From NCBI GenBank assembly GCA_963931865.1, contig OZ007514.1, forward strand, positions 930,001 to 994,000: a stretch of DNA of 64,000 nt. The letters run 5' to 3'. The notes beneath the pieces are model-generated. The model was not told the DNA's origin and searched no databases. It saw only the letters and a program-made list of their open reading frames with translations. The position numbers and the translations under genes were made by a program. Positions within the stretch are counted from its first letter, which is position 1; every line of letters begins with the position of its first letter. Shown piece by piece: positions 23,552-45,862 of the stretch. This DNA is from Axinella damicornis. Its lineage: Eukaryota; Porifera; Demospongiae; Axinellida; Axinellidae.

Positions 23552-25720
23552 ACCTCCCACACGTAAAGATATATAGCCAGCCACACACAGTCCTGTATGC
23601 AGTGGCTCAAATATCAGTATAATGTTACCCCACAGGGCAGATGTTGGGGGGTTAATGTTGCAAAACAATTAGGCACATGTATACATCACAAACTGTCCCA
23701 TTAGGAAGCACCACAGTCCACAGCATGTCAAGGCCTTGTGTAAATACACTCTTCCATAGATGGCTTCTCCAGAGTGTGTGTAGATGATGTCATATGCCAT
23801 ACATGGGTGCCCTGAGGACTGGCATTGTATAATACGTGGCCTGCATTGCAACACTATACACTTGCACTATCTACATGTACCAAGCACGCGGTGGACCATA
23901 GCTATTGGCTAACGTGCCGTGCACTAGCTCTTTGCTGTGGTCATGTGATCTGTACTCTGGTATGTACTAGCCACATTGTTGTTCAATTACTGGCACAGCA
24001 TTATGTCACGTGACTCTAGTAGGAATGCCATTGGTTGGAAGCCATGTGACTAGAGTGTACAGTGTGTGTGTGTTGTGTGTGTACAAGAAGCTAGTTCAGT
24101 CTGGCTTCCTGCAAATAGGCACTTCCTGATTCTGAAATTCCCCAGTTGACCAGTTGGTAATGTCACCCATAACAGCTCACAAGCATGGCAGTGTGGGAAT
24201 ATCCAGCTGTTTGTTATCTCATTTTTTACTGAAGCTCTGAAGTGAGAGGGTTAACTCGGCCTGAGGAGATAAAGCAGTTCAGTCATACATGCAGTATAAC
24301 TCCTCCTCTCCCTCTCCCTCTTCCCTCCTCCTCTCCCCCTCCCTCTTCCCTCCTCCTCTCCCCCTCCCTCCTCCCTCCTCCACACACAACTCGTCTCCCC
24401 TCCCTCCTCCTCTCCCCCTCCCTCCTCCCTCCTCCACACACAACTCGTCTCCCCCCCCCCCCCCCCCCCCCCTCTTCCCTCCTCGACACTGTTCCTCAGC
24501 TCAACCCCCTGCTGGAGGCGTTTGGCAATGCCAGTACTGCCCTCAACCACAACTCCAGCCGGTTTGGCAAGTACATTCAGCTGGTCTTCCAGCCCAACGG
24601 GAGAGTGGTAGGAGCAGGCCTGGAGCAGTATCTGCTGGAGAAATCACGCGTCTGCGTTCAGGGGAAAAATGTAAGGCAGTAATAACCGGGGGAATACAGG
24701 ACATTCCAGTCCAAATGTGTGCATGCTGGTCCACTGCTTGCTGGTCTCATTCCCGTTCCACTTTCTTATGTGCATACACACTGCATCCTGTAAGGTCCCA
24801 TCCCCAATCGTGTGAATCCCGGTGTGCTTAGTGGTTTANNNNNNNNNNNNNNNNNNNNNNNNNNNNNNNNNNNNNNNNNNNNNNNNNNNNNNNNNNNNNN
24901 NNNNNNNNNNNNNNNNNNNNNNNNNNNNNNNNNNNNNNNNNNNNNNNNNNNNNNNNNNNNNNNNNNNNNNNNNNNNNNNNNNNNNNNNNNNNNNNNNNNN
25001 NNNNNNNNNNNNNNNNNNNNNNNNNNNNNNNNNNNNNNTGTGGTCTGTTGTGTGTGTCACATGCTCAGCTGTTTGTGCCCCCATGCCAGGTGGAGTACGC
25101 GAGGGAGGGTCTGGACGGTCTGGAGATCACGTACAAGGACAACAAGCCAGTGCTGGATCTCTTCCTGACACGGCCCATCGGTCTCCTCTCCCTGCTGGAT
25201 GAGCAATGCAGGGGACTCAACGTACGTGCACTTAGAAATCTAACAGTAGGACTACATCTGTTGTGGCCACTCTCCACAACTTTGTGTAACTACTGCAAAG
25301 GTTTGTTCCAGCCAACTTACTCGTATACCGTACGCATGTTCAATGTGACGCCCGTTTAAGACTTCTGAATATAATTTGTCTACAGAAAGTGTTCTAGTGT
25401 GTTTGATTTGGCCATTCGTCCGTGGACATACTGTTTGACTGTGTCTCTTGAAACTTCCCCAGGGTACGGACAAGGCCTTTTTACAGCGTTGTCGGGAGAG
25501 CTTTGGCAAGCATTCCAGCTACAAACCTCACCGTGGCAACGCTCTGGTCTTCACCATCAAGCACTATGCTGGAGACGTAAGTCTGTGGTACTGGCAGTGA
25601 GATATCCTCAGGGAAGTGAGTGCTCCATGGCGCTATGAGATAGCGGGTCTGGGACACCATGCAGTCTTGTTGAAAGCTGCTAATTACTTAGCAACCACTG
25701 CAGAATTAGATGCTGAACGC

Positions 25721-25756
<36 letters not shown>

Positions 25757-28700
25757 ATATATGGATAGATAGATAGCTTAATACAGTTTTTTCTGTGAAC
25801 ATTCCAGTGGAAAAACATGGAACGTGTTGCTCTCAGTATTTATATTATACCACTTGGCTAAAGCGATGTCATCCTGGAAATGGACATTGTCCTTTCGTAG
25901 GTGGAGTACGAGGCAGAAGAATTCATCGATAAGAACAAGGATCTCCTCCCGGACCCGGTCATCACAGCTCTACGGTTCTCCGACATGCGTTTGGTGTGGG
26001 CCCTCTTCTCCTCCCATCCCAACTCCTCCAACAACCAACTCAAGAAGAGCATGCTGCAGAAAAAGTAGATGCATATTCTTCCACAGAACATCGTTTTTTT
26101 AGCTCTATGCTGTGAATGAATTGCAAGTCCAAAGCAGAAACCGTTGAATATTTAACAGAAAGTTTTCTTTCTGTTACTCTCCCTCTCTGCTTCCTCTGCC
26201 ACAGCCAGCGCCATGTGATGCGAGCCATGTCCCGTCGGAGGAGGTCCTCAGTGCGGCACAAAGTGAAGCCTGGAGCCAGGAAGTTGCTGACCATTAGTGC
26301 CCACTTCCGACTGAGCCTGGAGCTCTTGATGGAGAGGGTCTTCGCTGCATCCCCGCACTTTGTGAGGTAAACATCTGCCATGTTTGACAGTACTATGTGC
26401 CATGCTTGCCTGATTCTTAGAACTGTTTTGACCCCTTATGATATTGTGTGAAGCCACCATGATGTCATTGTGACATCTTGTGGTACCATAATGACATCAT
26501 CATGACATCATCGTTATTTCTTGACACAACCAGGTGTATTAAACCTAACATGGACAAGTTGCCACACAAGCTTCAGAATGACATGGTCCTCAAACAACTG
26601 AGGTGAGAAATGCTTCTGTTTAGTATAAAGTGCCTCTGCAGAACTCCACATACACATCAGCTGTAATCTCTGTACGTCTCACTCCTGTTCAGGTACACGG
26701 GCATGCTGGAGGCAGTTCGAGTGAGGAGGGAGGGCTTTGCCTATCGACCGTTCTTTTCTGATTTCTTTAACTGTTACAGAGCACTGGCCTACTACTTCAC
26801 GGATACAGTAAGTCGATTACTCACAGGTGTAGTACAAGCCAGGAATGCAATCCAGAGGTGCTGTTGGCTAGAGAAAGCTTATAGCAACTGCAGCAGTACA
26901 TACATCTGTTACACTAGCTGTCTGGAGATATGAAGCTTGCAAAACCCAATAATGTTTGAGCCCTCAGCAGGTTGATACTGTTTGGTGAGTACGGACAGAC
27001 CATGCCTAAAGATTGCACAACTCTGACCCTCTCCCAGTCTAGTTATGTCCCTTAGCAATGAGTGAGGCACATTGACTTGCAGTGGAAGCTAGTTGTTTGC
27101 ATAGTAAATGATGGTGGCTGAAGTGTCATTATTAACCCCTCTCTCTCTTCAATAGAATGTGAAGGCTTCAGAACACACCTGTCAGGTCATTCTAGACAAG
27201 GCTGGTATCACGGGATGGAGACTTGGGCGGTCACGCGTGTTCCTACGCTACTTCCACGAAGAGAAACTGCAGCTGTTGTTGAAGGAAATGGAGGATAAGA
27301 CAGTCCTTATTCAGAAGGTCTACCGAGGGCACTGCGCTCGCAAGCGGTCAGTTGAGCTCACTGATACGTGCATGTTTGTAGGCAACTCAAGAACAGCAAG
27401 CTAGAGGATGTAAAACAACTATATTTTGGGAGGTTTTGTTATTGCTGGATGGGTGGAGGAGGTGATTGACATGCCATCAAAGATTTTCAAGGTTGCAGTA
27501 GACAAGGCTTTTGGTTTTCAGAGGTGGATATGATAATTCAGACGATAATGTAGCTTGTCATTCCTTCCTTGCAGGGTCCGGCCCCTCAAAGAAGCACAGA
27601 GGAACCAAAATGCAGTTTTAGCTCACTTCTTGACCTCCTTGGACAAACATGGCCAAGGTATAAGCTGTATTTGTTTAAACTAGCTGGGATTTGTTCAAAT
27701 GGACTTGTAACACTAAACAATCACCGAACAAATAGGCTCACATTGTCAGCTGTTTCCATTTCTATTTCCACTGAAAGTGTTACATTGTAGAGGAAATGCA
27801 GCCAGTGGCAACTCAATGCTGGGTTGAACTGTAGACCAGGAACAAAACAACATTTAAAGGACATCATTTGAAAGCTGCTGACCACGTACAATGGCACAAT
27901 TCCCGGCTACTTATCTCATTCACATACCCATACATTGCACCTAGCGCAGCATTCCTTCTATCCCAATACCATTCGTCCATTTTTTTCAGTTTGGTGGATA
28001 CTTACTTGTCCCATTCACAAGTAACTTTTATACTTGCAGAATGTTTTCCAAAGCTCCTGGACCTGAACAAGGTAGACAGCAAGTTGGCAATCAAACGGTT
28101 TGGCAACAAGAGGAAAGAAAGGGAAACTGTGGAAGCACAAAACGAGAACCTGTCTGACCATGAAAAGAGGAAGGACCGAGCCAAGAAGGCAGGGATACTG
28201 GTGGCAGTCCTCGGGCCTGCCCTGGGGGGGGAAGGAGTTCCTCTCAGGAGGAGGAAACCATCCGAAGAGATACGACAAGAACGAGGGGATTCAGATGTTT
28301 CAGCTGCTCGTGTGTCTGCTAGCAGCTGGCATGAGCCTGAGGAGCATCCACTAGAGGTGGTAGACCCCTCTCATGTTGGGTCCACAGTGGTAGGCAGCCA
28401 TCATCCAGAAGAGCCCATTAGAGATAATCTTCGTACTCCCACTCAGCCAGTGAGGGAGAAGGAGGGAAGTCGATCATGGAGTGAAGAGTCTGCTTTGACT
28501 GGCCACACGAATTCAACTCACCAACTCCAGGACAGAAGGACCGTTAGTGCAATACTAGCTGATCTTGCTAGCCTCTCGGCAGAGAATTCAGAGCAGCACA
28601 GTCCCGTGAGTTCATCGTCTCCCTCTCGGAAGCGTCCGGTCGGTGGTGTGGTGCTCCTCCCAGCCAGCCAGCCACCACCTGTACACCCAAAGCCCAGAAA

Positions 28701-31255
28701 GCCACCGACTCCAAAGCATAGACCAGCAGATCCTCCCGCCCACCGATCAGAAAGTGAGCCCCACCACCAAAGAATACATCACCAAGATTCGTACAAAACT
28801 TTACCTTTGCCTAAGAGGTCAGCGTCCCATGAGACCACTACTGACCCAGCAGCTACCAGTAGTGCGACACTGCAGAGATTGCCACTCAAGAGCCAATCAT
28901 CTGACACAGGTTCTGGCCTGGATGTTAAGCCCCAAGATTCTAGTCTGGATTTTAACTCACAAGGAACTAGCTTGGATTTTACCCCACAAGGTTCTAACCT
29001 GGATATTTACCCCCAATTTGAAAGAGGACCCAACACTGCTTTCACCCCCCTGAAACAAGGCCGAAAACTGAGTGGTGGAATTTCAATCTCAACTCCAGAC
29101 CTGCTCTCAGAGGGAGTATTTTCACCACCAGCCTCTCGGGGAAGACTCGTGCGGAGCAAGAAGGTGGCTGGATCCACTGACAACATGCTGGATGAAACGT
29201 GCGGAAATAGGCACACTCCCAAAGGGACTAGTTCTGGCAAGAGAGGTCCTCGACTCAGCAGCTCCAGTAGCCCTTCCCACTCTGCAGACACTTCAACTTT
29301 GAAAAAACGTCTGTTTAGTAGATCAAAGGTAATTGTTGTGCAACTACTTATTCATGTACATACATGCCCCTCTCTTTAATGTTAATCACGCTGGAGACAT
29401 CTCAGTTTAGCTGCTAGCTCCTCTCCGCCCGGCTGGTCGAGTGGGTGCACGGAGGGCTCTCCGCCTTCCGCGCGCGGCTTCACTGCGTGCACGTGTAAAC
29501 AGCCTGGCGGAGAGGGGCTAGTGGCTAGACTGGAGACTGTATGTATTGAGAGCCTAGTGGTAAACTGCAACCCTGAACTTTAACCTCTATGCATGGTAAC
29601 CAGTTGACACATGGAGTGTCCACGCTGTAGCAACCAACAATGACAATTGTCATTTTTCTGTGTGGGGTGTCTTGTCTGTTTGGGTGATCTCCACGTTTAT
29701 GTGTGTATGTGCAGGATGACATGTTTCTGTGTATATGTGCAGGATGAAAAGAGAAGCAGTTGGAAGTTCACGTTTGGCTGGAGAAGATCTAAAAAACACT
29801 CTGGCAGTTCAGAGGGATCTACATCAAGGTACTTTGTATGTACATTACTAGTCTTGTATTTGAGACAACTACAGTCCTTTGTGTATATCATCACCTGTGT
29901 GTCTCTTCCTTACCCACAGTGATGCACCAGCGAGCCCGACAGTTGCTGATGTCGATGTCCTTGGCTTCTATCCCTCACTGTCACGTGATGGTGCTGTGGT
30001 AAGTGGTAGTGTTGTTTGACCTGGAATGGATTCTTATTGTTCGCTACCGTACATGCAGGAGATGGTCCTGGGACAACCCAGAGGAACTTATGTGATCTAC
30101 AAGGAGAATTCAAGGTGAGACAGAAAATTGGATCCCTTGAACAACCACTGTGAACCGAATTGCAGTGTAGCTAGCTCTCTCCAGGCTATTGAATCATGCA
30201 CATTATAGGTATGGGGGTGTTGAAGAGGCCTAGCTATATCTGCATTCCATTTACTTGTATGCTTGTCTTGCCTCATCACAGAATATATTCTGACCAACCA
30301 AGATGGCGGCCGGCCTACCGTCTGGTTGTCTCTGAGGGGAGGATTGTGAATGTGTTTCCAATCACCAGCTCTGGAGACTCCGACTCTGGCTTGCAATTTC
30401 ACCTGGAGAAGCCAGAGTCTGATGACGGAATCAGTTTCTCTGGCTTGAAGAGCCTTGTTGAGCACTACAAGTGCGTGCACATGATGGTGACTAGCCAGTA
30501 GATTGGTGAATGTATAGCCTCGTTCCCAGGACTGCCCTGTTTTCTGTTCTTTGGTTTGTATTGCACAAAAGTGGAAGAGCTGCTCTATCGCTTCACCAAA
30601 CAGAAAATGGGGTAGGCCTGGGAACGAGGCTAGTGAATATACACGCGTCAGATATAGACTGAGCTAGCCCATTTCATTGCTAATTCTAAACCAAGAGGCC
30701 TGCACTGTGAAGATGTACAGTAATGTGCTGCGCTGTGAAGATGTACAGTAATGTGCTGCGCTGTGAAGATGTGCAGTAATGTGCTGCGCTGTGAAGATGT
30801 ACAGTAATGTGCTGCGCTGTGAAGATGTACAGTAATGTGCTGCGCTGTGAAGATGTACAGTACACTGCACATGCTGGTGAAGATGTGCAGTACACTGCAC
30901 ATGCTGGTGAAGATGTACAGTACACTGCACATGCTGGTGAAGATGTACAGTACACTGCACATGCTGGTGAAGTGATTTCAATACATTAAGATGGTTCAGA
31001 TAGATCTTACTGAATGAGCAGTGTGACTTCAAGTGACAAACTATGCTATACATAGGAGTAGGATAGTCAGCTGCTGTTATATAAGGTATTTGTCTGTTCA
31101 GGAGAGCCGAGTTGTCTGAGGGGTTCTACTTGCTGCGGCCCAGGCTGGTAGCCGGTGTGTCTGTGGCTCATGTGCACACACCGACCAGTGGTAAGCTGGC
31201 AAAGAAGCCGAACGGATTGAACAGAGGCAGACTAGCACAAAGAAGGAAGAGCTAG
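21222..31255 (+). CDS. unconventional myosin with C-terminal SH2 domain (interrupted by assembly gap)
   Basis: Exons: 21222-21593, 22036-22095, 24500-24670, [gap], 25090-25221, 25463-25576, 25901-26064, 26205-26366, 26534-26602, 26693-26807, 27156-27346, 27575-27657, 28040-29328, 29743-29828, 29920-29998, 30059-30114, 30282-30470, 31102-31255; 201 aa before and 960 aa after the gap. The motor starts almost at residue 1, with P-loop GESGAGKT (108-115) and switch [10 protein letters not shown] (160-168). After the gap come relay-region residues ([12 protein letters not shown]), [19 protein letters not shown] and the converter ([12 protein letters not shown]). One IQ-like motif follows ([15 protein letters not shown]). 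A ~430-residue Ser/Pro-rich basic linker leads to an SH2 domain ([11 protein letters not shown] to GFYLLRPRL) and a basic tail. The FLVR-equivalent strand reads [10 protein letters not shown], with Tyr where phosphotyrosine-binding Arg is expected. Myosins are actin motors; an SH2 cargo end suggests a signalling link. The class is not assigned. Confidence 0.88.
21800..21908. repeat. inverted repeat in myosin intron 1
   Basis: Arms gtggatattggtccggcagg (from 21800) and the complement ttcctgccggaccaataacc (to 21908), about 22 bp, one or two mismatches, separated by ~65 bp. Probably a small MITE remnant; no clean target duplication was seen. Confidence 0.55.
22182..22221. repeat. short hairpin in myosin intron 2
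   Basis: ttggggcgacaatagt faces actattgcttgccccaa with a few mismatches. It is an isolated stem-loop of about 40 bp with no known function. Confidence 0.4.
22349..22401. mobile_element. TAGCCTCG-family MITE in myosin intron 2
   Basis: 53-bp element (tagcctcgttcccaggcccc ... ggggccttggaacgaggcta) flanked by cccccagac on both sides, with one extra T at the left border: a 9-bp target duplication. Confidence 0.75.
23515..23551. repeat. poly-C tract in myosin intron 2
   Basis: A run of 37 C residues, one of the longest in the window. Confidence 0.9.
24839..25038. other. assembly gap of 200 N inside the myosin motor
   Basis: Exactly 200 N, so a placeholder length. By comparison with other myosins, the exons for roughly 200 motor residues are missing: from after QGKN (expected ERNFHIFY-like sequence) through switch II and the TEDS site to just before EYAREGL. 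Confidence 0.95.
25721..25772. repeat. GATA tetranucleotide microsatellite
   Basis: About ten gata units, slightly interrupted, in myosin intron 5. Confidence 0.9.
27856..27935. mobile_element. solitary end of the element family seen at 49.4-50.0 kb
   Basis: aaaggacatcatttgaaagc, then gaccacgtacaatggcaca and attcccggctacttatctca match the right arm of the repeats near 49900-49975. No left arm is present nearby. It lies in the intron before the long linker exon. Confidence 0.55.
29409..29528. mobile_element. inverted-repeat element in myosin intron 12
   Basis: tagctgctagctcctctccg faces cggagaggggctagtggcta; about 120 bp long, with a GC-rich interior (ccgcgcgcgg). It is a MITE-like hairpin without a clear target duplication. 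Confidence 0.5.
30515..30632. mobile_element. TAGCCTCG-family MITE in myosin intron 16
   Basis: 118-bp element with ends tagcctcgttcccagg and cctgggaacgaggcta, flanked by gtgaatgta (30506-30514) and gtgaatata (30633-30641), a 9-bp duplication with one change. Confidence 0.8.
30703..30972. repeat. minisatellite with a switch of unit
   Basis: Five or six copies of gaagatgtacagtaatgtgc + tgcgctgt (28 bp) change abruptly to four copies of gaagatgtacagtacactgc + acatgctggt (30 bp), sharing the first ~14 bases. It lies in the intron that splits the SH2 domain. Confidence 0.9.
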
Positions 31256-31458
31256 CTGGTCAACGTTATTATCAGTCATATTATATGTGAAGCAATCCAC
31301 CAACTATGTACGTATACAGTTCTGATTTTTATATACACAGAGAGTGGCACAAGTGTGCATTGTACAAGTTTACAAGTGAAACAATCATCAAAATAATATA
31401 TAACTTAATAGCTTTTGTTACTACATATAGTATTCCCTGGGAATGATTGAGGCAGTGT
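31256..31458. other. short convergent intergenic region
   Basis: 203 bp separate the stop codons of myosin-SH2 (+) and the subtilisin gene (-). No canonical AATAAA was seen on either strand, so the two 3' UTRs may overlap. Confidence 0.5.
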
Positions 31459-41601
<10,143 letters not shown>

Positions 41602-42116
41602 ATGATTGGGATTCAACAGACGATTTAGTACTATAAAATCTTACAAGTGTGTGGCCTAGCGCACCTCATACACGATAATATGCGATAAACAACGCACCAG
41701 TCAGCACAGAGATCGGAAACGTTTCTATTCTGCAAACTGCTGAGGTAGTATAAAAGCCATTTGTGCGTGGGTTCAAGTTGGGGGTTCCCTCCTCTTATAT
41801 AGCTAGCGTTGGTGTAGCCTCGTTCCCAGCTTTTCGTCACTTGCCTACGGAAAAGCGGGGAGCATCTAGGGCCGAAAACGGCATGGGGCTGGGAACGAGC
41901 TAAGAGTGCACCGCACACGTAATTTGAAGGGGGTCAGAAATAAGTACCACGGGGTCTTCCATGGCACATATATTTTATGGAACCCGGGCGCCGGGCGCAT
42001 GCAGTAGTCAAACCGGAAGTAGAACGAGCACCGCCCATTCTTTGTTGTTTTGTTTGTTGTTCCGTACACACTGTAGAGGAGTTAAGTGCGCTCACAGAGC
42101 AAGGGCAAGGTGGAGA
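41602..42116. promoter_or_regulatory. divergent promoter region of subtilisin and TMEM198 genes
   Basis: 515 bp separate the two start codons. An 88-bp TAGCCTCG-family element sits in the middle. No convincing core promoter motif was seen. It could hold two separate promoters or one bidirectional promoter. Confidence 0.4.
41815..41902. mobile_element. TAGCCTCG-family MITE in divergent promoter
   Basis: tagcctcgttcccagcttttc at the left (41815) and ggctgggaacgagcta at the right (to 41902), with agcttttcgtcac-type subterminal sequence shared with copies at 6937 and 19982. The target duplication is not clear. Confidence 0.6.
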
Positions 42117-45100
42117 ATGGCGTTCATCCGCAGGGTAAGTTAGTTCAGCCTACATTACTTCTGTTGCGGGACACAGAACTGACGTGTTTCACACTGCATG
42201 CAGAATGCATATATTTTGGTCGTACTGGTAGTAGTATACGCGTACGTTTACGCCAACTGGTCTAACACATGACTGAGTGAAATTGTGAATAGAACTAACA
42301 TCAGACACTGTGACTTTGTGCTGCCATTCTTTGTATCTACAGTGCAATGACATTTCTGCATGACTCAGAAATTCTGAGTTCAAACTCAGAGCATAGATAT
42401 TTACACTCTAGTAGTATGAAGTGAGTTCAACAGGCTGCCTCCATCAGAAACACTTTAACAGTCACACTTAAAATCTCCAAGATTGCACAGATCGTGATAC
42501 GACAACTGTTAGCTGATCTAATAGTTATACTGTCCACATAATATCGTCTTTGTTTCAAATTGTTGTTGCCGTGATGTTGTAGGTTCTTCTGCTGGCCCTG
42601 CTGTGTGGAATGGTTACCATAGTAACCAGCACGGGAGGACAAGACCAGGTGATACAGACTATAGAAAATGCGGTCAATCAGACGGAGATTACAGATCAAT
42701 TCCACAACTTCTTCCGCGACTCACGAAACAAGTTTCTTTTGGCTCTGGCCAACTTGTCGCACTACCTTCCGCTCAGTGTGCAGTATGCGGTGGTGGTGGG
42801 GCACGAGTGTGACATCGTGGAGTACAATAAAGACTACTACACCAAGCCAGGACTGATAATTGCTGGGGTCCTCACCGTCATTGGAATCGTCTTCTGTTTC
42901 TTTGGTGAGCAATTGGAAGGATTGGTAGTACTGTATAGTGTTCAGAGTTAAGAGTGACGGCAGAAAATATGGTAGAGCTTTGAAGAGCATGGATTGAGCT
43001 GTTACACGTGATATTCCCTGAGCGGACAATTCAACCCAATTACACATTCGGACTAGAAAATTGCATGAGTTACTTGTGTATCATTATGTTGATGAGCAGT
43101 GTGGAGGAATTGTAGTTCACAAGTGAGTTACCAAAGTTTGATGGCAAGAAGTGTGGAGTGCAGTAGTATGCTAGTTGCTGATGTCTAGCCAACCAGTGAA
43201 GTACTTTGGAGCAAGCATTTCCTGTGGGAAATACCAGCTGTTCAGTAGCTGATAGTTATGTAAACTTACCGCCAACAAAGACTCTATATGCCACTCAAGG
43301 ATGCTCCTAGTCTCGTTCCCAGACCGTTTATCCAGCGCGTGTATCGCTTCCAGTATAACGCACGGCGCGATACTAAAAGCGATCCGTGCTGGGGTTGGTT
43401 GGGTCTGGGACCGAGACTAGGATGCTCCTAGCCTGGGTGTGAGACTGGAAGGCTTTCTTGTGGGCAAAATAGACCCAGTGTACCTCCATGTTTCCCCCTC
43501 AACTCTGCTATCTTCCACTGCCACAGATGCCACTACCGGTTCTTCTCCAGCAGATTATGATACTGATTTACAGTTTGTAGTGGCATGTGTAATGTATAGA
43601 TGCTTCTCTAGCTTACATGTATCTCTGAACTGCCCTGTAGTAAATTGCTGATTCATGGCTCCTGCATACAATAAAGAAGGAGTGCATGTAACACTAAACG
43701 GAGCATGTGTTTAAGCATGGTGATGCAAGCATGTGCTTGCAGTAGGTTTGGTCTGAGAGGTGACAATAGGTCATTGTTAGCTGTGCCATGCTGCGCCAGG
43801 CACGCTGGGATACACAGACACAACATGGAATGATGAGAATGTGCACAATACAGAACCAGCTGCCTTTCTGAAAGAGGTTAATTTGTTGGCGGTAGCAAGT
43901 TATTAATAAACATGAAGCCATTTGTTTACCTTAGTAACAGTAAAGTGTATGAAAACAGATAGCTACTTGAAGGGCCTTTGTTTATGGTTGGCCATGAATG
44001 TTAATATTGCTATGGTATGAATATTGATAGAGCCCTATATGGTTACTGGTTACCAGTCACATGGACACCCTATGAATACTTCATTATTGAGTCTGCTGGT
44101 ATTGTCACTCTTCTCATACAACCTGTACTCCCTCCCCCTCCTCTCCTTCTCTCCTGCCCTCCTCCTCCCCTTCCCCCTCCCTCCTCTCAGGCTACCGTCT
44201 GATGAAAATTGTTCTCTTCATGATCGGCTTTGTCATTGGTGGTGCCCTCACCTACTTCATTTGCCTTGCGTTCCTCCAGGACCGGGGGGAAACCTGGGTC
44301 CCGTGGGTGTCTGGCAGCGTCGCTGTGGTCGTTGGAATCCTCTGCGGTGTTCTGACCATCTGCATCTATTACATTGGAATCTTTCTTGCTGGGGGGAGTG
44401 TCGGGTTTCTGCTGGCATGGTTCGTCCTTGCTGCCATCGATATCCCTTTCTTTCAAACACACATCTATGTTCCGGTAATCGCGTCCGTCGTTCTTGGATT
44501 AGTTGTCGGGATCATTGCCCTGATGATTCAGAAGTGGTTCTTCATGCTTGGGACGGCTGTGATTGGAGGGTTCGAGATTGTTTGGGGTGTTGACTACTAT
44601 CTGGAGCTTGGCTCTATGATTTACTATCTGCTGCTCTTTGCGGAGCATCGTGCTGAGTTGAACCCCTGCTGGTATTCCTGGAGCATGATTGGACTGTTTG
44701 TTGTTATACTGGTGTCTGGGTTTCTCATCCAGGCTCTCTTGACAGGCAGAAAGTATGACCACAAAAAAGACCTCAAAGGTTAGAGAGCATGTGGAAGTGT
44801 ATTGTTTGAACACTTGCGTGTACAGAGGAATTATGTTTGTACCAAGAGTGCTGGAAAACATCATACTAGGTGTATATGTGACCGTGAAGTGAGGTAGCCT
44901 CGTTCTCAGGCCTTCCGCACCTCCAGTTTTTGATCGCTTGCAGTATGCAAAAACGGAGGAGGAAGCTTCCTCCTCCGTGTTTGCATACTGCAAGTGATCA
45001 AAAACTGGAGGTGTGGAAGGCCTGGGAACGAGGCTAGATGTGTGGGTCTTCAGCTGACCAAGCTATCTGCTCTGTGTGCATGCAGTCTCCTCAATTATGT

Positions 45101-45518
45101 GCAGCATGACACCAAAGGAGGCTCCTCTTGATGACATTACTGACATAGAAGCCTTCAGCCTAGTGATAGGGTAGGAAATAAGTTAAACAGACCTTTTTCC
45201 CTTTGTTGTTCTTCAGGAATATGCTGTGGTCTGTGCAAGAAGAAGAGGACGCCAAAATCCAGCGATGGGGGCAAGTACATGGTGAGGGTGTACTGTACAG
45301 GGGGTTTTGGAGACCAAGGAGGCATGGAGTGCAGTACGTGCAGGCCGGGGGTTTGGAGACCAAGGAGGCATGGAGTGCATGCTGTACCAGCTGTGTAGCT
45401 AGTTGCTTTCGCTGTCATAAGGTAGACCAAGAGCGCATAAGTAGATCGCGCTCTTGGGTAGACAGATTGGTGAACAGATAGATAGATGATAGTTAGACGA
45501 TATCTATCTATCTACCTA

Positions 45519-45575
<57 letters not shown>

Positions 45576-45862
45576 ATTTCTGGATAGACAGATACATAGT
45601 ATACATAAATGATTAGTAACGACTTAGTTATAGCGTGTGGTGTGATGTCTATAGTATGTGAGCCAATTAGTGAACAGGATCTGATAGGTTGAAACTGTTA
45701 CGTGAGCATTGAAAACCACTCGCTATAAAGTGGGGACTGCCCTGTATATTTTTGATGGTGTGATCCAAGGGCATTAGCTATGATGTGATCATGGGTGGTT
45801 TTGATATCCTAATTGTTGTGACTCTTCAGGATCTGAAGAACTTGAAGGAAGACGAAGACTGA
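42117..45862 (+). CDS. TMEM198-like multi-pass membrane protein
   Basis: Exons 42117-42134, 42583-42904, 44191-44778, 45217-45281, 45830-45862 (341 aa). It has an N-terminal signal peptide (VLLLALLCGMVTIVTS) and an extracellular segment with NQT and NLS glycosylation motifs. About seven hydrophobic helices follow, with glycine-rich segments (VLFMIGFVIGGALTYF, VGIIALMIQKWFFMLG) and FEIVWGVDYYLEL. A cytoplasmic tail with a CC motif and KKKR ends DLKNLKEDED. The helix pattern and the YRLMKIVLFMIGF block are those of TMEM198 proteins, which in vertebrates act as membrane scaffolds in Wnt/LRP6 signalling. The tail after the last helix is not recognisable as conserved. The donor after 44778 is weak (GTTAGA); without splicing there the protein would stop two residues later. 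Confidence 0.82.
43308..43419. mobile_element. TAGTCTCG-subfamily MITE in TMEM198 intron 2
   Basis: 112-bp element, tagtctcgttcccagacc ... gggtctgggaccgagacta, flanked by exact 9-bp duplications GGATGCTCC (43299-43307, 43420-43428). Confidence 0.9.
44895..45036. mobile_element. TAGCCTCG-family MITE in TMEM198 intron 3
   Basis: A 142-bp near-palindrome (ggccttccgcacctccag inside the left end, mirrored on the right). Flanks gaagtgagg / gatgtgtgg match at 7 of 9. This copy shares its subterminal sequence with the gene-fragment-bearing element at 17215. Confidence 0.8.
45496..45583. repeat. TCTA/TGTC tetranucleotide microsatellite
   Basis: Alternating tatc, tgtc and tcta blocks in TMEM198 intron 4; a small inverted gata block precedes it at 45478-45495. 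Confidence 0.9.

Noticed and set aside
28002..29379. Separate single-exon gene at 27868-29379
   Set aside because: The segment 28040-29328 joins the myosin exons on both sides in phase; the upstream part is intron and includes a transposon end.
29430..29500. tRNA-like segment (ggctggtcgagtgg...)
   Set aside because: A B-box-like string was noticed, but no acceptor stem or anticodon arm can be folded; the GC-rich stretch is the interior of an inverted-repeat element.
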